From: Deinococcus sp. | GTDB taxonomy: Bacteria > Deinococcota > Deinococci > Deinococcales > Deinococcaceae | DNA length: 58,307 nucleotides | Reading direction: 5' to 3' | Assembly: GCF_018260555.1 (NCBI RefSeq) | Contig: NZ_JAGLBB010000010.1 | Location: 1 to 58,307, forward strand | Shown here: positions 1 to 9,892 of the stretch, in pieces | How the letters are laid out: the number at the start of each line of letters is the position of its first letter | How positions within the stretch are numbered: position 1 is the stretch's first letter | Position numbers and translations under genes: made by a program | The notes under the pieces: model-generated | Told to the model about the DNA's origin: nothing | The model's database searches: none | What the model saw: only the letters and a program-made list of their open reading frames with translations

Positions 1-205
1 CGACCTCGCCACGCGCGCCGCCCGCGCCGCACCGGACAGCGTGTTCGTGCAGGCGCACGCCGGGATCGCCATGAGCCTGCTCCGGCACCCGCAGGCCCGC
101 GCGGTCCTGACCCGCGCCGCCACCCTGGACGCGCAGGGCGCCCTGGACCGCGATCTGCAGACCCAGGTGCGTGGCATGCTGGGCAGCCTGGCAGCGCGGC
201 CCTGA
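1..205 (+). CDS. C-terminal end of a TPR-like protein (5' partial)
   Basis: An open frame enters from the left edge (first full codon at base 2) and ends at TGA 203-205, giving the last 67 residues. The peptide is Ala/Leu/Arg-rich and helical, with a spacing (AHAGIAMSLL, then RAATLDAQGALDRD) that resembles a tetratricopeptide or similar alpha-solenoid tail. No catalytic motif is visible, and the main part of the gene lies outside the window. A real coding frame is supported by strong G/C third-position bias and by the absence of stops. The function cannot be named. Confidence 0.5.
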   Translation, partial: DLATRAARAAPDSVFVQAHAGIAMSLLRHPQARAVLTRAATLDAQGALDRDLQTQVRGMLGSLAARP

Positions 206-298
206 GACCCCGGCGCGCCCCGCAGGCCCGTGAGCCGGGGGCATGAACTGGCGTGCGGTTTGGGCGGCCCAGCGCCGCACCCCGCTATGCTGGGCAGC

Positions 299-2803
299 AT
301 GACGGCCCCCGACTCCTCTCCTGCCGCCGGTGACGCTGCGCCGCGCGTGGCACCGAACTTCATTACCGAGATCATCGAGCGCGACCTGAGTGCCGGGAAG
401 TACCCGCAGGTCGTGACCCGCTTTCCGCCCGAACCGAACGGGTACGCGCACCTGGGCCACACGTTCGCGTCGTTCCTGGATTTCCAGACGGCGGCGCAAC
501 TGGGCGGGCGCTACCACCTGCGCCTGGACGACACCAACCCGCTGGGCGAATCGCAGGAGTTCGCGGACGCGATCATTGATGATCTGCGCTGGCTGGGCTG
601 GGACTGGGGTGAGCACCTGTACTACGCCAGCGACAACTTCGGGCGGTACTACGAGTACGCCGAGCAGCTGATCCGCCAGGGTGACGCGTACGTGGATTCG
701 GTCAGCGGCGACGAGATGGCCCGGCTGCGCGGCGCGGCGAACGAGGTCGGCACGCCCAGCCCCTACCGGGACCGCACGCCGGACGAGAACCTGGACCTGC
801 TGCGCCGCATGCGCGCCGGGGAATTCCCGGATGGCGCGCACGTCCTGCGCGCGAAGATCGACCTGGCCAGCACGAACATGAAGCTGCGCGATCCGGTGCT
901 GTACCGCATCCTGCGCGCCCACCACTACCGCGCCGGGGACGCGTGGTGCATCTACCCCATGTACGACTTCCAGCACCCGCTTCAGGACGCGCTGGAGGGC
1001 GTGACGCACTCCATGTGCAGCCTGGAGTTCGTGGACAACCGCGCCATCTACGACTGGCTGATGGAGAGGCTGGGCTTCGAGCCGCGCCCGCATCAGTACG
1101 AGTTCGGTCGGCGCAGCCTGGAGTACACGGTCGTCTCGAAACGCAAGCTGCGCCAGCTGGTGCAGGAAGGACACGTGAGCGGCTGGGACGACCCGCGCAT
1201 GCCGACCCTGCGCGCCCAGCGCCGCCTGGGCGTGACGCCGCAGGCCGTGCGGTCCTTCGCGTCGCAGATCGGCGTGAGCCGCACCAACCGCACCGTGGAC
1301 CTCGCCGTGTACGAGAACGCCGTGCGCGACGACCTGAACCACCACGCGCCGCGCGTGATGGCCGTCACGGACCCCCTGCGCGTGACCCTGAGCGGCCCGG
1401 ACGGCCAGCCGGTACCGGCGCGCACGCTGGACCTGCCGTACTGGCCGCACGACGTGATCCGCGACTCGCCGGATGGACTGGTGGGCCTGCCCGGCGGGCT
1501 GCGCGTCCCGCCCGAGCAGGCCACGCGTCCCGTGACCCTCAGCGGCGAGCTGTTCATCGAGCGTGAGGACTTCAACCCGCAGCCGCCGAAGGGCTTCAAG
1601 CGCCTGACGCCGGGCGGCACGGTCCGGCTGCGCGGAGCCGGCATCATCCGTGCCGACCGTTTCGAGACGGACGGCAGCGGGCAGGTCACGGCCGTGCACG
1701 CCACGCTGCTGGGCGAGGACGCCCGCGCGGGCGGCGTGATTCACTGGGTAGACGCCGCGACCGCCGTGCCCGCCGAGTTCCGCCTGTACGACCGGCTGTT
1801 CCGCGTGCCGAACCCCGAGGGCGCCAACGAGGACGACCTTGCTGCCGACCTTGCTGCCGACCTTGCTGCTGACCTTAGCGGCGAACTGGAACCGGACTTC
1901 GGCCCGGAACAGCCTGGCCACGACGACGCCGACCTGCCTGAAAACCGGCCGGCCGCAACGGGCTTCCTGCGGTTCCTGAATCCAGACAGTTTGCGTGTCA
2001 CGCACGGTTTCGTGGAGGCCAGCGTGACCGGCGACCCGGCAGACACCCGCTACCAGTTCGAGCGGCAGGGGTACTTCTGGCGCGACCCGGTCGACAGCCG
2101 CCCCGACGCCCTGGTGTTCGGGCGGATCATCACCCTGAAAGACACCTGGACCCGCGAGGCGCCCAGGGAGACGAAAGCGCCCCCCAGGCCGCGCGGGAAG
2201 CAGACCGGGCCGCAGAAACCGGACGTGAACCGGGCGCCGGACGCTGCCACACCCACCCCCGCGCCCGCCCCCCTGAGCCCGGAACAGGAGGCCGAAGCGA
2301 CCCGCCTGAGCGCGCGCGGCGTATCGGACGCCGAGGCCCGCACCCTGGCGCGCGACCCGGCCCTGCTGGCCTTCCTGGCCGGGGCCACGCCGGACGGCAC
2401 CTTCGCGCAGGTGGCCTCCTGGACCGCCAATGACCTCGCGCCGGGGCTGCGTGCCGGTGAGGTGCGGGTGCAGGCGGCCGATCTGAAGCCGCTGGCCGCG
2501 ATGCTGGGCGCGCGCCAGATCACGACCCGCGTGGCCCGGGAAGTGCTGGCCCGCGCCGCGCAGACCGGCGAGGCTCCCGCCGCCATCATCGAACGCGAGA
2601 ACCTCGCCGGGGGCCTGACCCCGGACGAACTGGCCGCCGCCATCGCGCAGGTCATGACCGCCAACCCCGACAAGGTGGACGCCTACCGGGGCGGACGCAC
2701 GGCCCTGCTGGGCTTCTTCACCGGGCAGGTCATGCGCGCCACGGACGGCAAGGCCGATCCCAACGCCCTGAACGCCGCCCTGACGGACGCCCTGAAGGGC
2801 TGA
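299..2803 (+). CDS. glnS: Glutaminyl-tRNA synthetase with C-terminal YqeY-type domain
   Basis: Class I GlnRS, which charges tRNA-Gln with glutamine in the cytoplasm; 834 aa. The catalytic domain shows PPEPNGYAHLGH (HIGH motif, about residues 44-54) and VVSKRKL (KMSKS equivalent, about 277-283), followed by the beta-barrel anticodon-binding region. About 200 residues beyond a normal GlnRS form a Pro/Lys-rich linker and a helical GatB/YqeY-like tail, an architecture known from Deinococcus GlnRS and thought to help tRNA binding. An acidic insert in the anticodon domain contains the repeat DLAADLAADLAADL. ATG 299 was chosen because a TATGCT box (286-291) lies 7 nt upstream, which implies a leaderless mRNA; an in-frame GTG at 230 would place the box inside the gene. 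Confidence 0.96.
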   Translation: MTAPDSSPAAGDAAPRVAPNFITEIIERDLSAGKYPQVVTRFPPEPNGYAHLGHTFASFLDFQTAAQLGGRYHLRLDDTNPLGESQEFADAIIDDLRWLGWDWGEHLYYASDNFGRYYEYAEQLIRQGDAYVDSVSGDEMARLRGAANEVGTPSPYRDRTPDENLDLLRRMRAGEFPDGAHVLRAKIDLASTNMKLRDPVLYRILRAHHYRAGDAWCIYPMYDFQHPLQDALEGVTHSMCSLEFVDNRAIYDWLMERLGFEPRPHQYEFGRRSLEYTVVSKRKLRQLVQEGHVSGWDDPRMPTLRAQRRLGVTPQAVRSFASQIGVSRTNRTVDLAVYENAVRDDLNHHAPRVMAVTDPLRVTLSGPDGQPVPARTLDLPYWPHDVIRDSPDGLVGLPGGLRVPPEQATRPVTLSGELFIEREDFNPQPPKGFKRLTPGGTVRLRGAGIIRADRFETDGSGQVTAVHATLLGEDARAGGVIHWVDAATAVPAEFRLYDRLFRVPNPEGANEDDLAADLAADLAADLSGELEPDFGPEQPGHDDADLPENRPAATGFLRFLNPDSLRVTHGFVEASVTGDPADTRYQFERQGYFWRDPVDSRPDALVFGRIITLKDTWTREAPRETKAPPRPRGKQTGPQKPDVNRAPDAATPTPAPAPLSPEQEAEATRLSARGVSDAEARTLARDPALLAFLAGATPDGTFAQVASWTANDLAPGLRAGEVRVQAADLKPLAAMLGARQITTRVAREVLARAAQTGEAPAAIIERENLAGGLTPDELAAAIAQVMTANPDKVDAYRGGRTALLGFFTGQVMRATDGKADPNALNAALTDALKG

Positions 2804-2837
2804 CCCTCTGGGGGGGGCTGGCGCTGACCGCCCGCTT

Positions 2838-2903
2838 CTGCTCCCACTCGATTCGCTCGGGTTAAAGGGTCTTCGCCACCCCTTCAACCCGGAATCCGGA
2901 TCA
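2838..2903 (-). repeat. Partial copy of the TRATACGG intergenic repeat (copy 1)
   Basis: The segment contains CTCCCACTCGATTCGCTCGG, related to the CCCACTCGCATCCGCTCGG core of the full copies. On the minus strand its outer end reads TGATCCGGATTCCGG, one base from the TGATACGGATTCCG terminus of the other copies. The TGA is also the stop codon of the TPR gene. This is a diverged, truncated member. Confidence 0.5.
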
Positions 2904-4325
2904 GTTCAGCATGCGGCCGCCGCTGCCGCCCTTCTCGGCCATCAGCGCCTCGGCGCGGCGCATGTGCTCGATCAGCGTGCCGTGCCAGTCGTCACTTTCC
3001 GGGGTGTGGGTCAGGGCCTGCTGCGCGTGGGCGTACGCAGCGGCGGGGTCCGGGAAGCCCTGCTGGGCCATCACGTCGGTGGCCATCTGGTGCGCGGCGA
3101 TCCAGTCGCGGCTGTCGGGGGCGGCCTCGCGGATCACCCGCCCGTAGTGTTCGAGCGCCTCGTCCAGCTGAAAGTAATCCAGGGCGACGCTGCCCAGCAC
3201 CAGACTGGCGGGCACCACGGCTCCCTGCGCCAGGGCCTGCTCGGCCTCCAGTTGCGCTTCTTGCAGGCGGCCCAGCCGGTAATCGCACTCGGCCACGTCG
3301 GCCAGCACTTCGGGCAGGTAGGGGTACTCGGGTTCGTTCAGGACCGCCTCGAGTTTCTCGCGGGCTTCGACGGGCCGGTCGAGGTCCAGCAGGGCCACGC
3401 CCAGTTCGTGGTTGGCGTAGGGGCGGTCCGTTTCGGTGGCCAGGGCCAGCGCCGTCTCGAAGGCGGTGATGGCCTGGTCCTGCTGGCCCAGGTGGGTCAG
3501 GACCTGGCCGCGCACCAGGGCCACGCCGTAACTGGGGTCGCCGTACTGCGCTTCCAGGCGGGCGGCCTCGCGGATCATGTCGTGCGCCGTGCCGGGCTGC
3601 CCGAGGTTCAGGAGGGTCTGGGCGCGCAGGTAATGCCAGGTGGCGAGGTTCAGGTTGAATTCTTCCAGGTCGTCCTGCCGGGGGTGCGCGGGGTACAGGG
3701 GACGGGCCTGGTTCAGCGCGGCGTTCGCGGCTTCCGACTGGCCGTCTTGCAGCAGCAGCGCCGCCTGTTCCTGAAGCATTACGGCGCGGTTCAGCCCCTC
3801 GGCGTGATGCGCGGCCTCGGCGTACAGGTTGATGGCCTCGGCCGTCTGGCCCAGTTGCTCGTGCGCGTCGGCCTCCCAGGACCGCAGCCGCCAGCGCAGG
3901 TGAACAGGCAGGTCCGCGCTGGGAATGTGCAGGTCCAGCGCCTCCTGCGGTTTCTCGGCCAGCACCAGGGCGCACATGGCGTGAAAGCGGGCCAGCGGGT
4001 CGGCCGCGTCCCGTACGGCCTGCGCGGGCGCGGTGGCGTCTGGGCCGTGGGTGCGGGCGTCGAGTTCCGCGATCAGCGCGAGGTGCAGCGGGTCGGCGCG
4101 GACGGCCGGGTCGAGGATGCGGGCCTCGCGCAGCGCCGCGCCGATCTCGGCGAGGGCCGAATCGCCGTACAGGGCGTGCACGCTGCCAGTCAGCAGGGAC
4201 AGGCGGGCGCGTTCGGGTTTGCGGGCCTCCTGCATGGCGGCCTCCAGGATGGTAAAGGCCGCGTCGTAGTCGCCGCCCGCGAGTGCCGCGCAGACTTGCT
4301 GCCAGGTGGTGTCCACGTCAATCAT
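2901..4325 (-). CDS. Tetratricopeptide repeat protein
   Basis: A 474-aa cytoplasmic protein without signal peptide or membrane segments, made almost entirely of paired helices with TPR spacing; for example AINLYAEAAHHAEGLNRAV, AITAFETALALATETDRPY and ALEHYGRVIREAAPDSRDW are typical A/B helix pairs. At least eight units can be outlined, so it is probably a protein-protein scaffold; partners are unknown. ATG 4325 follows a TATCCT box (4334-4339) by 8 nt, consistent with leaderless expression, although GAGGAA just ahead of the ATG could also serve as a ribosome site. The stop codon coincides with the end of repeat copy 1. Transcribed divergently from the FtsH-related fragment. Confidence 0.75.
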   Translation of the reverse strand: MIDVDTTWQQVCAALAGGDYDAAFTILEAAMQEARKPERARLSLLTGSVHALYGDSALAEIGAALREARILDPAVRADPLHLALIAELDARTHGPDATAPAQAVRDAADPLARFHAMCALVLAEKPQEALDLHIPSADLPVHLRWRLRSWEADAHEQLGQTAEAINLYAEAAHHAEGLNRAVMLQEQAALLLQDGQSEAANAALNQARPLYPAHPRQDDLEEFNLNLATWHYLRAQTLLNLGQPGTAHDMIREAARLEAQYGDPSYGVALVRGQVLTHLGQQDQAITAFETALALATETDRPYANHELGVALLDLDRPVEAREKLEAVLNEPEYPYLPEVLADVAECDYRLGRLQEAQLEAEQALAQGAVVPASLVLGSVALDYFQLDEALEHYGRVIREAAPDSRDWIAAHQMATDVMAQQGFPDPAAAYAHAQQALTHTPESDDWHGTLIEHMRRAEALMAEKGGSGGRMLN

Positions 4326-4422
4326 TCTTCCTCAGGATAGCGCGCCCAGTCATGCTTTGGGTGCTTGCGGGCCAGGGCGCGCCGTGATGAAGTGAGGGCC
4401 ATGACACGCAGCGGACGGGCGG

Positions 4423-4728
4423 GTGGAGCGGGTGGTCGTGCGGGACGGAGTGGACGTTCAGGCCTGGCTGCGCGGCGGTCAGCGGGTACGGGTGCGCCGG
4501 CCGGACAGCGCCGTCATGATGGATTCGGCGCTGGCCGCCCACCTGAAGGCCCAGAACGTGGACCTACGCTTCGAGAGGCGTGGCCAGTGGCTCGGGATCG
4601 CGCTGAACTTCCTACCGTTGGCGCTGGTTCTGGCGTTGTGGGTGGGCGTGCTGCTGGGTCTGCTGGCGCTTGGCTTGGTGTGGCGGCGCGGTCGCCAGGA
4701 GGCGCGGGTCAAGGTTACCGAAGGCTAA
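4423..4728 (+). CDS. FtsH extracytoplasmic-domain/TM2 fragment (small gene or remnant)
   Basis: 101 residues from GTG 4423. The C-terminal two thirds closely match the neighbouring FtsH just before and through its second membrane helix: HLKAQNVDLRFERRGQWLGI here against QLEARNVDLRFEQPSQWLGI in FtsH, followed by LNFLP and a hydrophobic helix in both. The first membrane helix, the AAA module and the protease domain are absent; the protein stops soon after the helix with a basic tail (WRRGRQEARVK). The only well-placed ATG with a Shine-Dalgarno-like GTGAGG (4401) is in another frame, so this may be a frameshifted relic of a tandem ftsH copy. Alternatively it is a small membrane protein that could join or regulate FtsH hexamers. 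Confidence 0.55.
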   Translation: MERVVVRDGVDVQAWLRGGQRVRVRRPDSAVMMDSALAAHLKAQNVDLRFERRGQWLGIALNFLPLALVLALWVGVLLGLLALGLVWRRGRQEARVKVTEG

Positions 4729-4783
4729 AGCGCCGGTGAGGAAGGCTGTGAAATCGGGACAATTTCATACACCTTGAGTCTGG

Positions 4784-4789
4784 TACACT
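4784..4789 (+). promoter_or_regulatory. -10 element (TACACT) ahead of ftsH
   Basis: TACACT matches the TANNNT box used throughout this window. It lies 60 nt ahead of the ftsH start and leaves room for a leader carrying the GGAGG ribosome site. No convincing -35 is seen at 16-18 bp. Confidence 0.45.
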
Positions 4790-4849
4790 CAACTTCGGTG
4801 GGGCCAAGGGTGCCCCGAACGCCCCATTCACTCCCCCGGAGGACTGTTC

Positions 4850-6733
<1,884 letters not shown>

Positions 6734-6751
6734 TCTCCCACCCCTGACTGG

Positions 6752-6780
6752 CCCCCCTCCGCTGCGAGGGGGGTTTTCTT
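6752..6780 (+). terminator. Rho-independent terminator after ftsH
   Basis: CCCCCTC and GAGGGGG arms with a short CGCTGC loop are followed directly by TTTTCTT. It lies about 20 nt after the ftsH stop codon. Confidence 0.85.
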
Positions 6781-6869
6781 GGCCGTGGGCGCCTCCCGGT
6801 TCCGTTGAAGTACGCCGCTCGGGCCCGGCACCCGAGCGGTGGCGCGGCGCAACTTGCGTACACTGGGGC

Positions 6870-7346
6870 ATGACCAAGCCAAGCCAGCAGGATCTCGCGC
6901 AGGGCCGGGCGTACACCGCGCCGGGCATCACGGTCTACTACGACGCCCGGCGCTGCCTGCACGTTGCCAACTGCGTCAGGGGCCTGCCGGACGTGTTCGA
7001 CCCGGCCCGCAGGCCCTGGATTCAGCCCGCCAACGCCGGGGCGCAGGCGGTCGCGGCGGTCGTGCGCACCTGCCCGACCGGGGCGCTGCACTACGCCCTG
7101 CACGACCAGCCGAATCAGCCTGATCAGCCTGACCAGGAGACCGAGATGCCGCAGGAACCCACCACCGTCACCCCCACGCCCGACGGGCCGGTGATGATCC
7201 GGGGCAACCTCGTGATCGAAACGCCCGGCGGGCAACAGCGGGAAGTGCGCGCGGCGCTGTGCCGTTGTGGGCAGAGCAGCAACAAACCTTACTGCGACGG
7301 CACGCACGCGAAAGTCGGCTGGAAAAGCACGCCCGGTCCCCTGTAG
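6870..7346 (+). CDS. Divergent ferredoxin / CDGSH iron-sulfur fusion protein
   Basis: 158 aa with two iron-sulfur modules. The N-terminal part has C29, C35 and a CP at C68 (RRCLHVANC ... RTCPTGAL), the three-cysteine pattern of the divergent mono-cluster Fer4_19 family. A Gln/Pro/Glu linker (about 78-105) leads to a CDGSH domain, CRCGQSSNKPYCDGTH, giving the 3-Cys/1-His ligand set C131, C133, C142, H146 for a 2Fe-2S cluster. A role in electron or Fe-S transfer is likely; the partner is unknown. ATG 6870 is 5 nt after TACACT (6859-6864), a leaderless start. It ends 38 nt before the nucleoside phosphorylase gene, which has its own -10 box. Confidence 0.85.
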   Translation: MTKPSQQDLAQGRAYTAPGITVYYDARRCLHVANCVRGLPDVFDPARRPWIQPANAGAQAVAAVVRTCPTGALHYALHDQPNQPDQPDQETEMPQEPTTVTPTPDGPVMIRGNLVIETPGGQQREVRAALCRCGQSSNKPYCDGTHAKVGWKSTPGPL

Positions 7347-7384
7347 CGCGGCGGGGCAGAACTGCGGCAGACGTACACTACGCT

Positions 7385-8704
7385 ATGACCACCTCGACGC
7401 CCAATGCCGTGAACATCCCCGACCTGATTCGTAAGAAACGCGATGGGGAAACCCACACCCGCGCCGAACTGGAAACCCTGGTGCTGGGCTACACGCGCGG
7501 CGACGTGCCGGACTACCAGATGAGCGCGTGGCTGATGGCCGTGTTCCTGCGGGGCATGACCGAGCAGGAAACGGCTGACCTGACGGTGGTCATGGCCGAG
7601 AGCGGTGACCTGATGAACCTCGGGGACCTGCCCCGCACCGTGGACAAGCACTCCACGGGCGGTGTGGGCGACAAGACCAGCCTGATCCTGACGCCCATGC
7701 TGGCCGCGCTGGGCCAGACGGTCGCCAAGATGAGTGGGCGCGGCCTGGCGCACACCGGGGGCACCATCGACAAGCTCGAAAGCATTCCCGGCTGGACCAG
7801 CGAACTCGATGAGCACCACTTCATCGCGCAGGCCCGCGAGATCGGGCTGGCACTCGTCGGGCAGAGCAGGGACCTCGCCCCGGCTGACGGGAAACTGTAC
7901 GCCCTGCGCGACGTGACCGCCACCGTGGACTGCCTGCCCCTGATCGCCAGTTCCATCATGAGTAAAAAACTCGCGTCGGGCGCGCACACGGTCGTGCTGG
8001 ACGTGAAGGTGGGCGCCGGAGCATTCATGCGTACCCTGGACGCCGGGCGCGGACTGGCCCGCGCGATGGTGGACATCGGTAACCGCGCCGGGCGGCAGGT
8101 GCGCGCCGTCCTGACCGACATGGACACCCCGCTGGGCCACATGGTCGGCAACAGCCTGGAAGTCCTGGAGGCCCTGGCGACCCTGCGCGGCGAGGGCCCG
8201 CAGGACCTGACGGACCTGTGCGTGGCGCTGGCCGTCGAGGCGCTGGCCGCCCAGGGTGAGGACGAGACGCAGGCGCGCGGGCGGGCGCTCGCCACCCTGC
8301 GCGACGGCTCGGCCCTCGCGAAATTCCGGGCGTTCGTGGCCGCGCAGGGCGGAGACGCGACCTACGTGGACGACGTGAGCAAGTTCGACGTGGCGCCGGG
8401 CCGCGCCGACGTGACCGCCCAGAGCGCGGGCTTCGTGGCGGGCATCGACGCGCTGAGCGTAGGCCGCGCTGTGCTGGCCCTCGGCGGCGGGCGCGAACGC
8501 AAGGGCGAGGCCATCGATCACGGCGTGGGCGTGGAACTGCTGCGTAAGCCCGGCGAGGCCGTGCAGGCGGGCGAGAGCGTGATCCGCATCTACCACAGAA
8601 GTGCCCGTGGCCTGGAAGTCGCCACGCGCCTCCTCAGCGAGGGTCTGACCCTCAGCGAACACGCGCCCGCCACGGAGCCGCTGATCCTCGACCGCGTGTT
8701 CTGA
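7385..8704 (+). CDS. Pyrimidine-nucleoside (thymidine) phosphorylase
   Basis: Phosphorolyses thymidine and possibly uridine or deoxyuridine to base plus (deoxy)ribose-1-phosphate in nucleoside salvage; 439 aa, the usual length. It contains the family signature KMSGRGLAHTGGTIDKLES, the phosphate-binding KHSTGGVGDKTSL segment, and the C-terminal domain with GGGRERKGEAIDHGVG. The sequence cannot distinguish DeoA from the broader-specificity Pdp, so no symbol is assigned. ATG 7385 lies 5 nt behind TACACT (7374-7379), so the mRNA is probably leaderless; an upstream in-frame start at 7259 would overlap the preceding gene. A 15-bp hairpin follows at 8721-8770. Confidence 0.93.
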   Translation: MTTSTPNAVNIPDLIRKKRDGETHTRAELETLVLGYTRGDVPDYQMSAWLMAVFLRGMTEQETADLTVVMAESGDLMNLGDLPRTVDKHSTGGVGDKTSLILTPMLAALGQTVAKMSGRGLAHTGGTIDKLESIPGWTSELDEHHFIAQAREIGLALVGQSRDLAPADGKLYALRDVTATVDCLPLIASSIMSKKLASGAHTVVLDVKVGAGAFMRTLDAGRGLARAMVDIGNRAGRQVRAVLTDMDTPLGHMVGNSLEVLEALATLRGEGPQDLTDLCVALAVEALAAQGEDETQARGRALATLRDGSALAKFRAFVAAQGGDATYVDDVSKFDVAPGRADVTAQSAGFVAGIDALSVGRAVLALGGGRERKGEAIDHGVGVELLRKPGEAVQAGESVIRIYHRSARGLEVATRLLSEGLTLSEHAPATEPLILDRVF

Positions 8705-8720
8705 ACGACGTCGAAGGCAG

Positions 8721-8770
8721 AAAGGTGATGGTTGATGGAAGGGAGACCCCCTCTGTCAACCATCACCTTT
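8721..8770. terminator. 15-bp hairpin between convergent genes
   Basis: AAAGGTGATGGTTGA (8721-8735) is perfectly complementary to 8756-8770, with a 20-nt loop. It sits between the convergent phosphorylase gene and the FtsB-like gene and ends in AAA/TTT on both sides, so it could terminate both transcripts weakly. Its GATGGTTGATGG core recurs in the hairpin at 15605-15694. Confidence 0.6.
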
Positions 8771-8784
8771 CGGGCATCACCCCT

Positions 8785-9186
8785 CTACGGAACGCGCAGG
8801 GCCTTGCAGTTCTCGCCGGGCGGGGTTTCCGGGGCGTCGCTGGCAACCACGACGCGCTCGCCCACGGCGACAAAGCCCCGGCAGCGGGCCAGGGCGCGCA
8901 GGTAAGTGGGGTCCTGGTGGGCTTTCACGGCGTCCTGAAGGACACGCACGTCCTGTTCCAGGGTGCCGGTGCGGGTCAGGGTATCGCGGGTCTGGGCGCT
9001 CCAGGTGACGCTGCGGTACGCCGAGTTGACCAGCTGAAAGCTCAGCTGCACGATTCCCAGTCCGGCCAGCAGACTGGCGATCATCATGGTGAGCGGCAGG
9101 CGTTGCAGGCGCTGAATACGCCGCTGGAGTCGCTGCCACCACGTCGCCCGGGTCGGCGGGACGGGAGGAGGCGGAAGGTCAGTCAC
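8785..9186 (-). CDS. FtsB/DivIC-like septum-formation initiator protein
   Basis: 133-aa small bitopic protein: a short Pro/Arg/Gln-rich cytoplasmic N-terminus, one membrane helix (LTMMIASLLAGLGIVQLSFQ), then a heptad-like segment (TLTRTGTLEQDVRVLQDAVK), then a conserved-looking tail with FVAVGERVVVAS. This is the FtsB/DivIC layout, in which the coiled coil pairs with FtsL in the divisome. The identification rests on architecture rather than strong sequence signature. Start GTG 9186 is 7 nt after the minus-strand TATGCT box at 9194-9199, a leaderless arrangement; earlier in-frame codons would lie upstream of that promoter. Confidence 0.6.
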   Translation of the reverse strand: MTDLPPPPVPPTRATWWQRLQRRIQRLQRLPLTMMIASLLAGLGIVQLSFQLVNSAYRSVTWSAQTRDTLTRTGTLEQDVRVLQDAVKAHQDPTYLRALARCRGFVAVGERVVVASDAPETPPGENCKALRVP

Positions 9187-9225
9187 GCCTGCCAGCATAG
9201 CGGGCGGCGCGCCCGATTGGATGGG

Positions 9226-9365
9226 TGACACGGATTCCGAGTGATTCGGCCCAGTCCCGGATCAATCCGAGCGGATGCGAGTGGGAACAGCAGACGGATG
9301 GCGCGACATGGAGCCGCAGGCGGCGCTTTTCCGACTGTGGTGGAATGGAGCGGCAGTCCGTATGA
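9226..9365 (-). repeat. Intergenic TRATACGG repeat (copy 2, about 140 bp)
   Basis: Begins TGACACGGATTCCG and ends CAGTCCGTATGA, with the core CGGATGCGAGTGGGAACAGC and GGAGCCGCAGGCGGCGC shared with the other copies in inverted orientation. It fills the gap between the divergent FtsB-like and thioesterase genes and lies just upstream of the latter's -10 box. Confidence 0.85.
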
Positions 9366-9421
9366 GATACGCGCCGGCGGGGCGGCGCACCCGGCCGGAC
9401 GGGGCGCTTTACACTGGGAGC

Positions 9422-9892
9422 ATGACGGTTTCTACAGACGCAGTCCCGGCGGGCGCGGCCTCCCCCACGCGCATTCCCGCGCTGAACTGGGGCGACGCCC
9501 ACCGCACGGTCATCCAGTTGCGGTACGGCGACCTGGACGCCATGGGGCACGTCAACAACGCCCGCTACGCCGAGTTCCTGGAGGTGGCGCGCATGGATCT
9601 GTCGCGCGCGCTTGAGGTGCGGGACGCCGATGACCGTTCGGTGCTGGCGCGGCTGGAACTGGACTACGTGCGGGACATCCGTCTGGGGCAGGAGGTCGTG
9701 ATCGAAACGCTGATCGAGCGGGTGGGCCGCACCAGCTGGACGGGTGTGGCCCGCATCCTGGCGGACGGCGTGCCGTGTGCGTTCGCGCGGTCCGTGCAGG
9801 TGCGCGTGGACGGTCAGGGGCTCCCGGCCGTGATTCCGCCGGGCTTCACGGAGCGGATCGCCCCGGTGCTGGTGCGGACGACCACGCCGTGA
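9422..9892 (+). CDS. Acyl-CoA thioesterase, 4HBT (hotdog) family
   Basis: 156 aa hotdog-fold protein of the YbgC/4-hydroxybenzoyl-CoA thioesterase type. The hallmark RYGDLDAMGHVNNARYAEFL (about residues 32-51) carries the catalytic Asp and the HVNN turn. The likely reaction is hydrolysis of a short- or medium-chain acyl-CoA in the cytosol; the true substrate cannot be read from sequence. ATG 9422 is 6 nt after TACACT (9410-9415), so translation is probably leaderless. The next gene starts in a 4-nt GTGA overlap, which indicates translational coupling and possibly a shared role. Confidence 0.88.
   Translation: MTVSTDAVPAGAASPTRIPALNWGDAHRTVIQLRYGDLDAMGHVNNARYAEFLEVARMDLSRALEVRDADDRSVLARLELDYVRDIRLGQEVVIETLIERVGRTSWTGVARILADGVPCAFARSVQVRVDGQGLPAVIPPGFTERIAPVLVRTTTP

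Noticed and set aside
4401..4739. Gene starting at ATG 4401 with a good ribosome site
   Set aside because: The frame gives an Arg/Gly-rich peptide without homology, while the overlapping frame from 4423 matches FtsH. The ATG may be the original start of a frameshifted copy, so it is discussed there instead.
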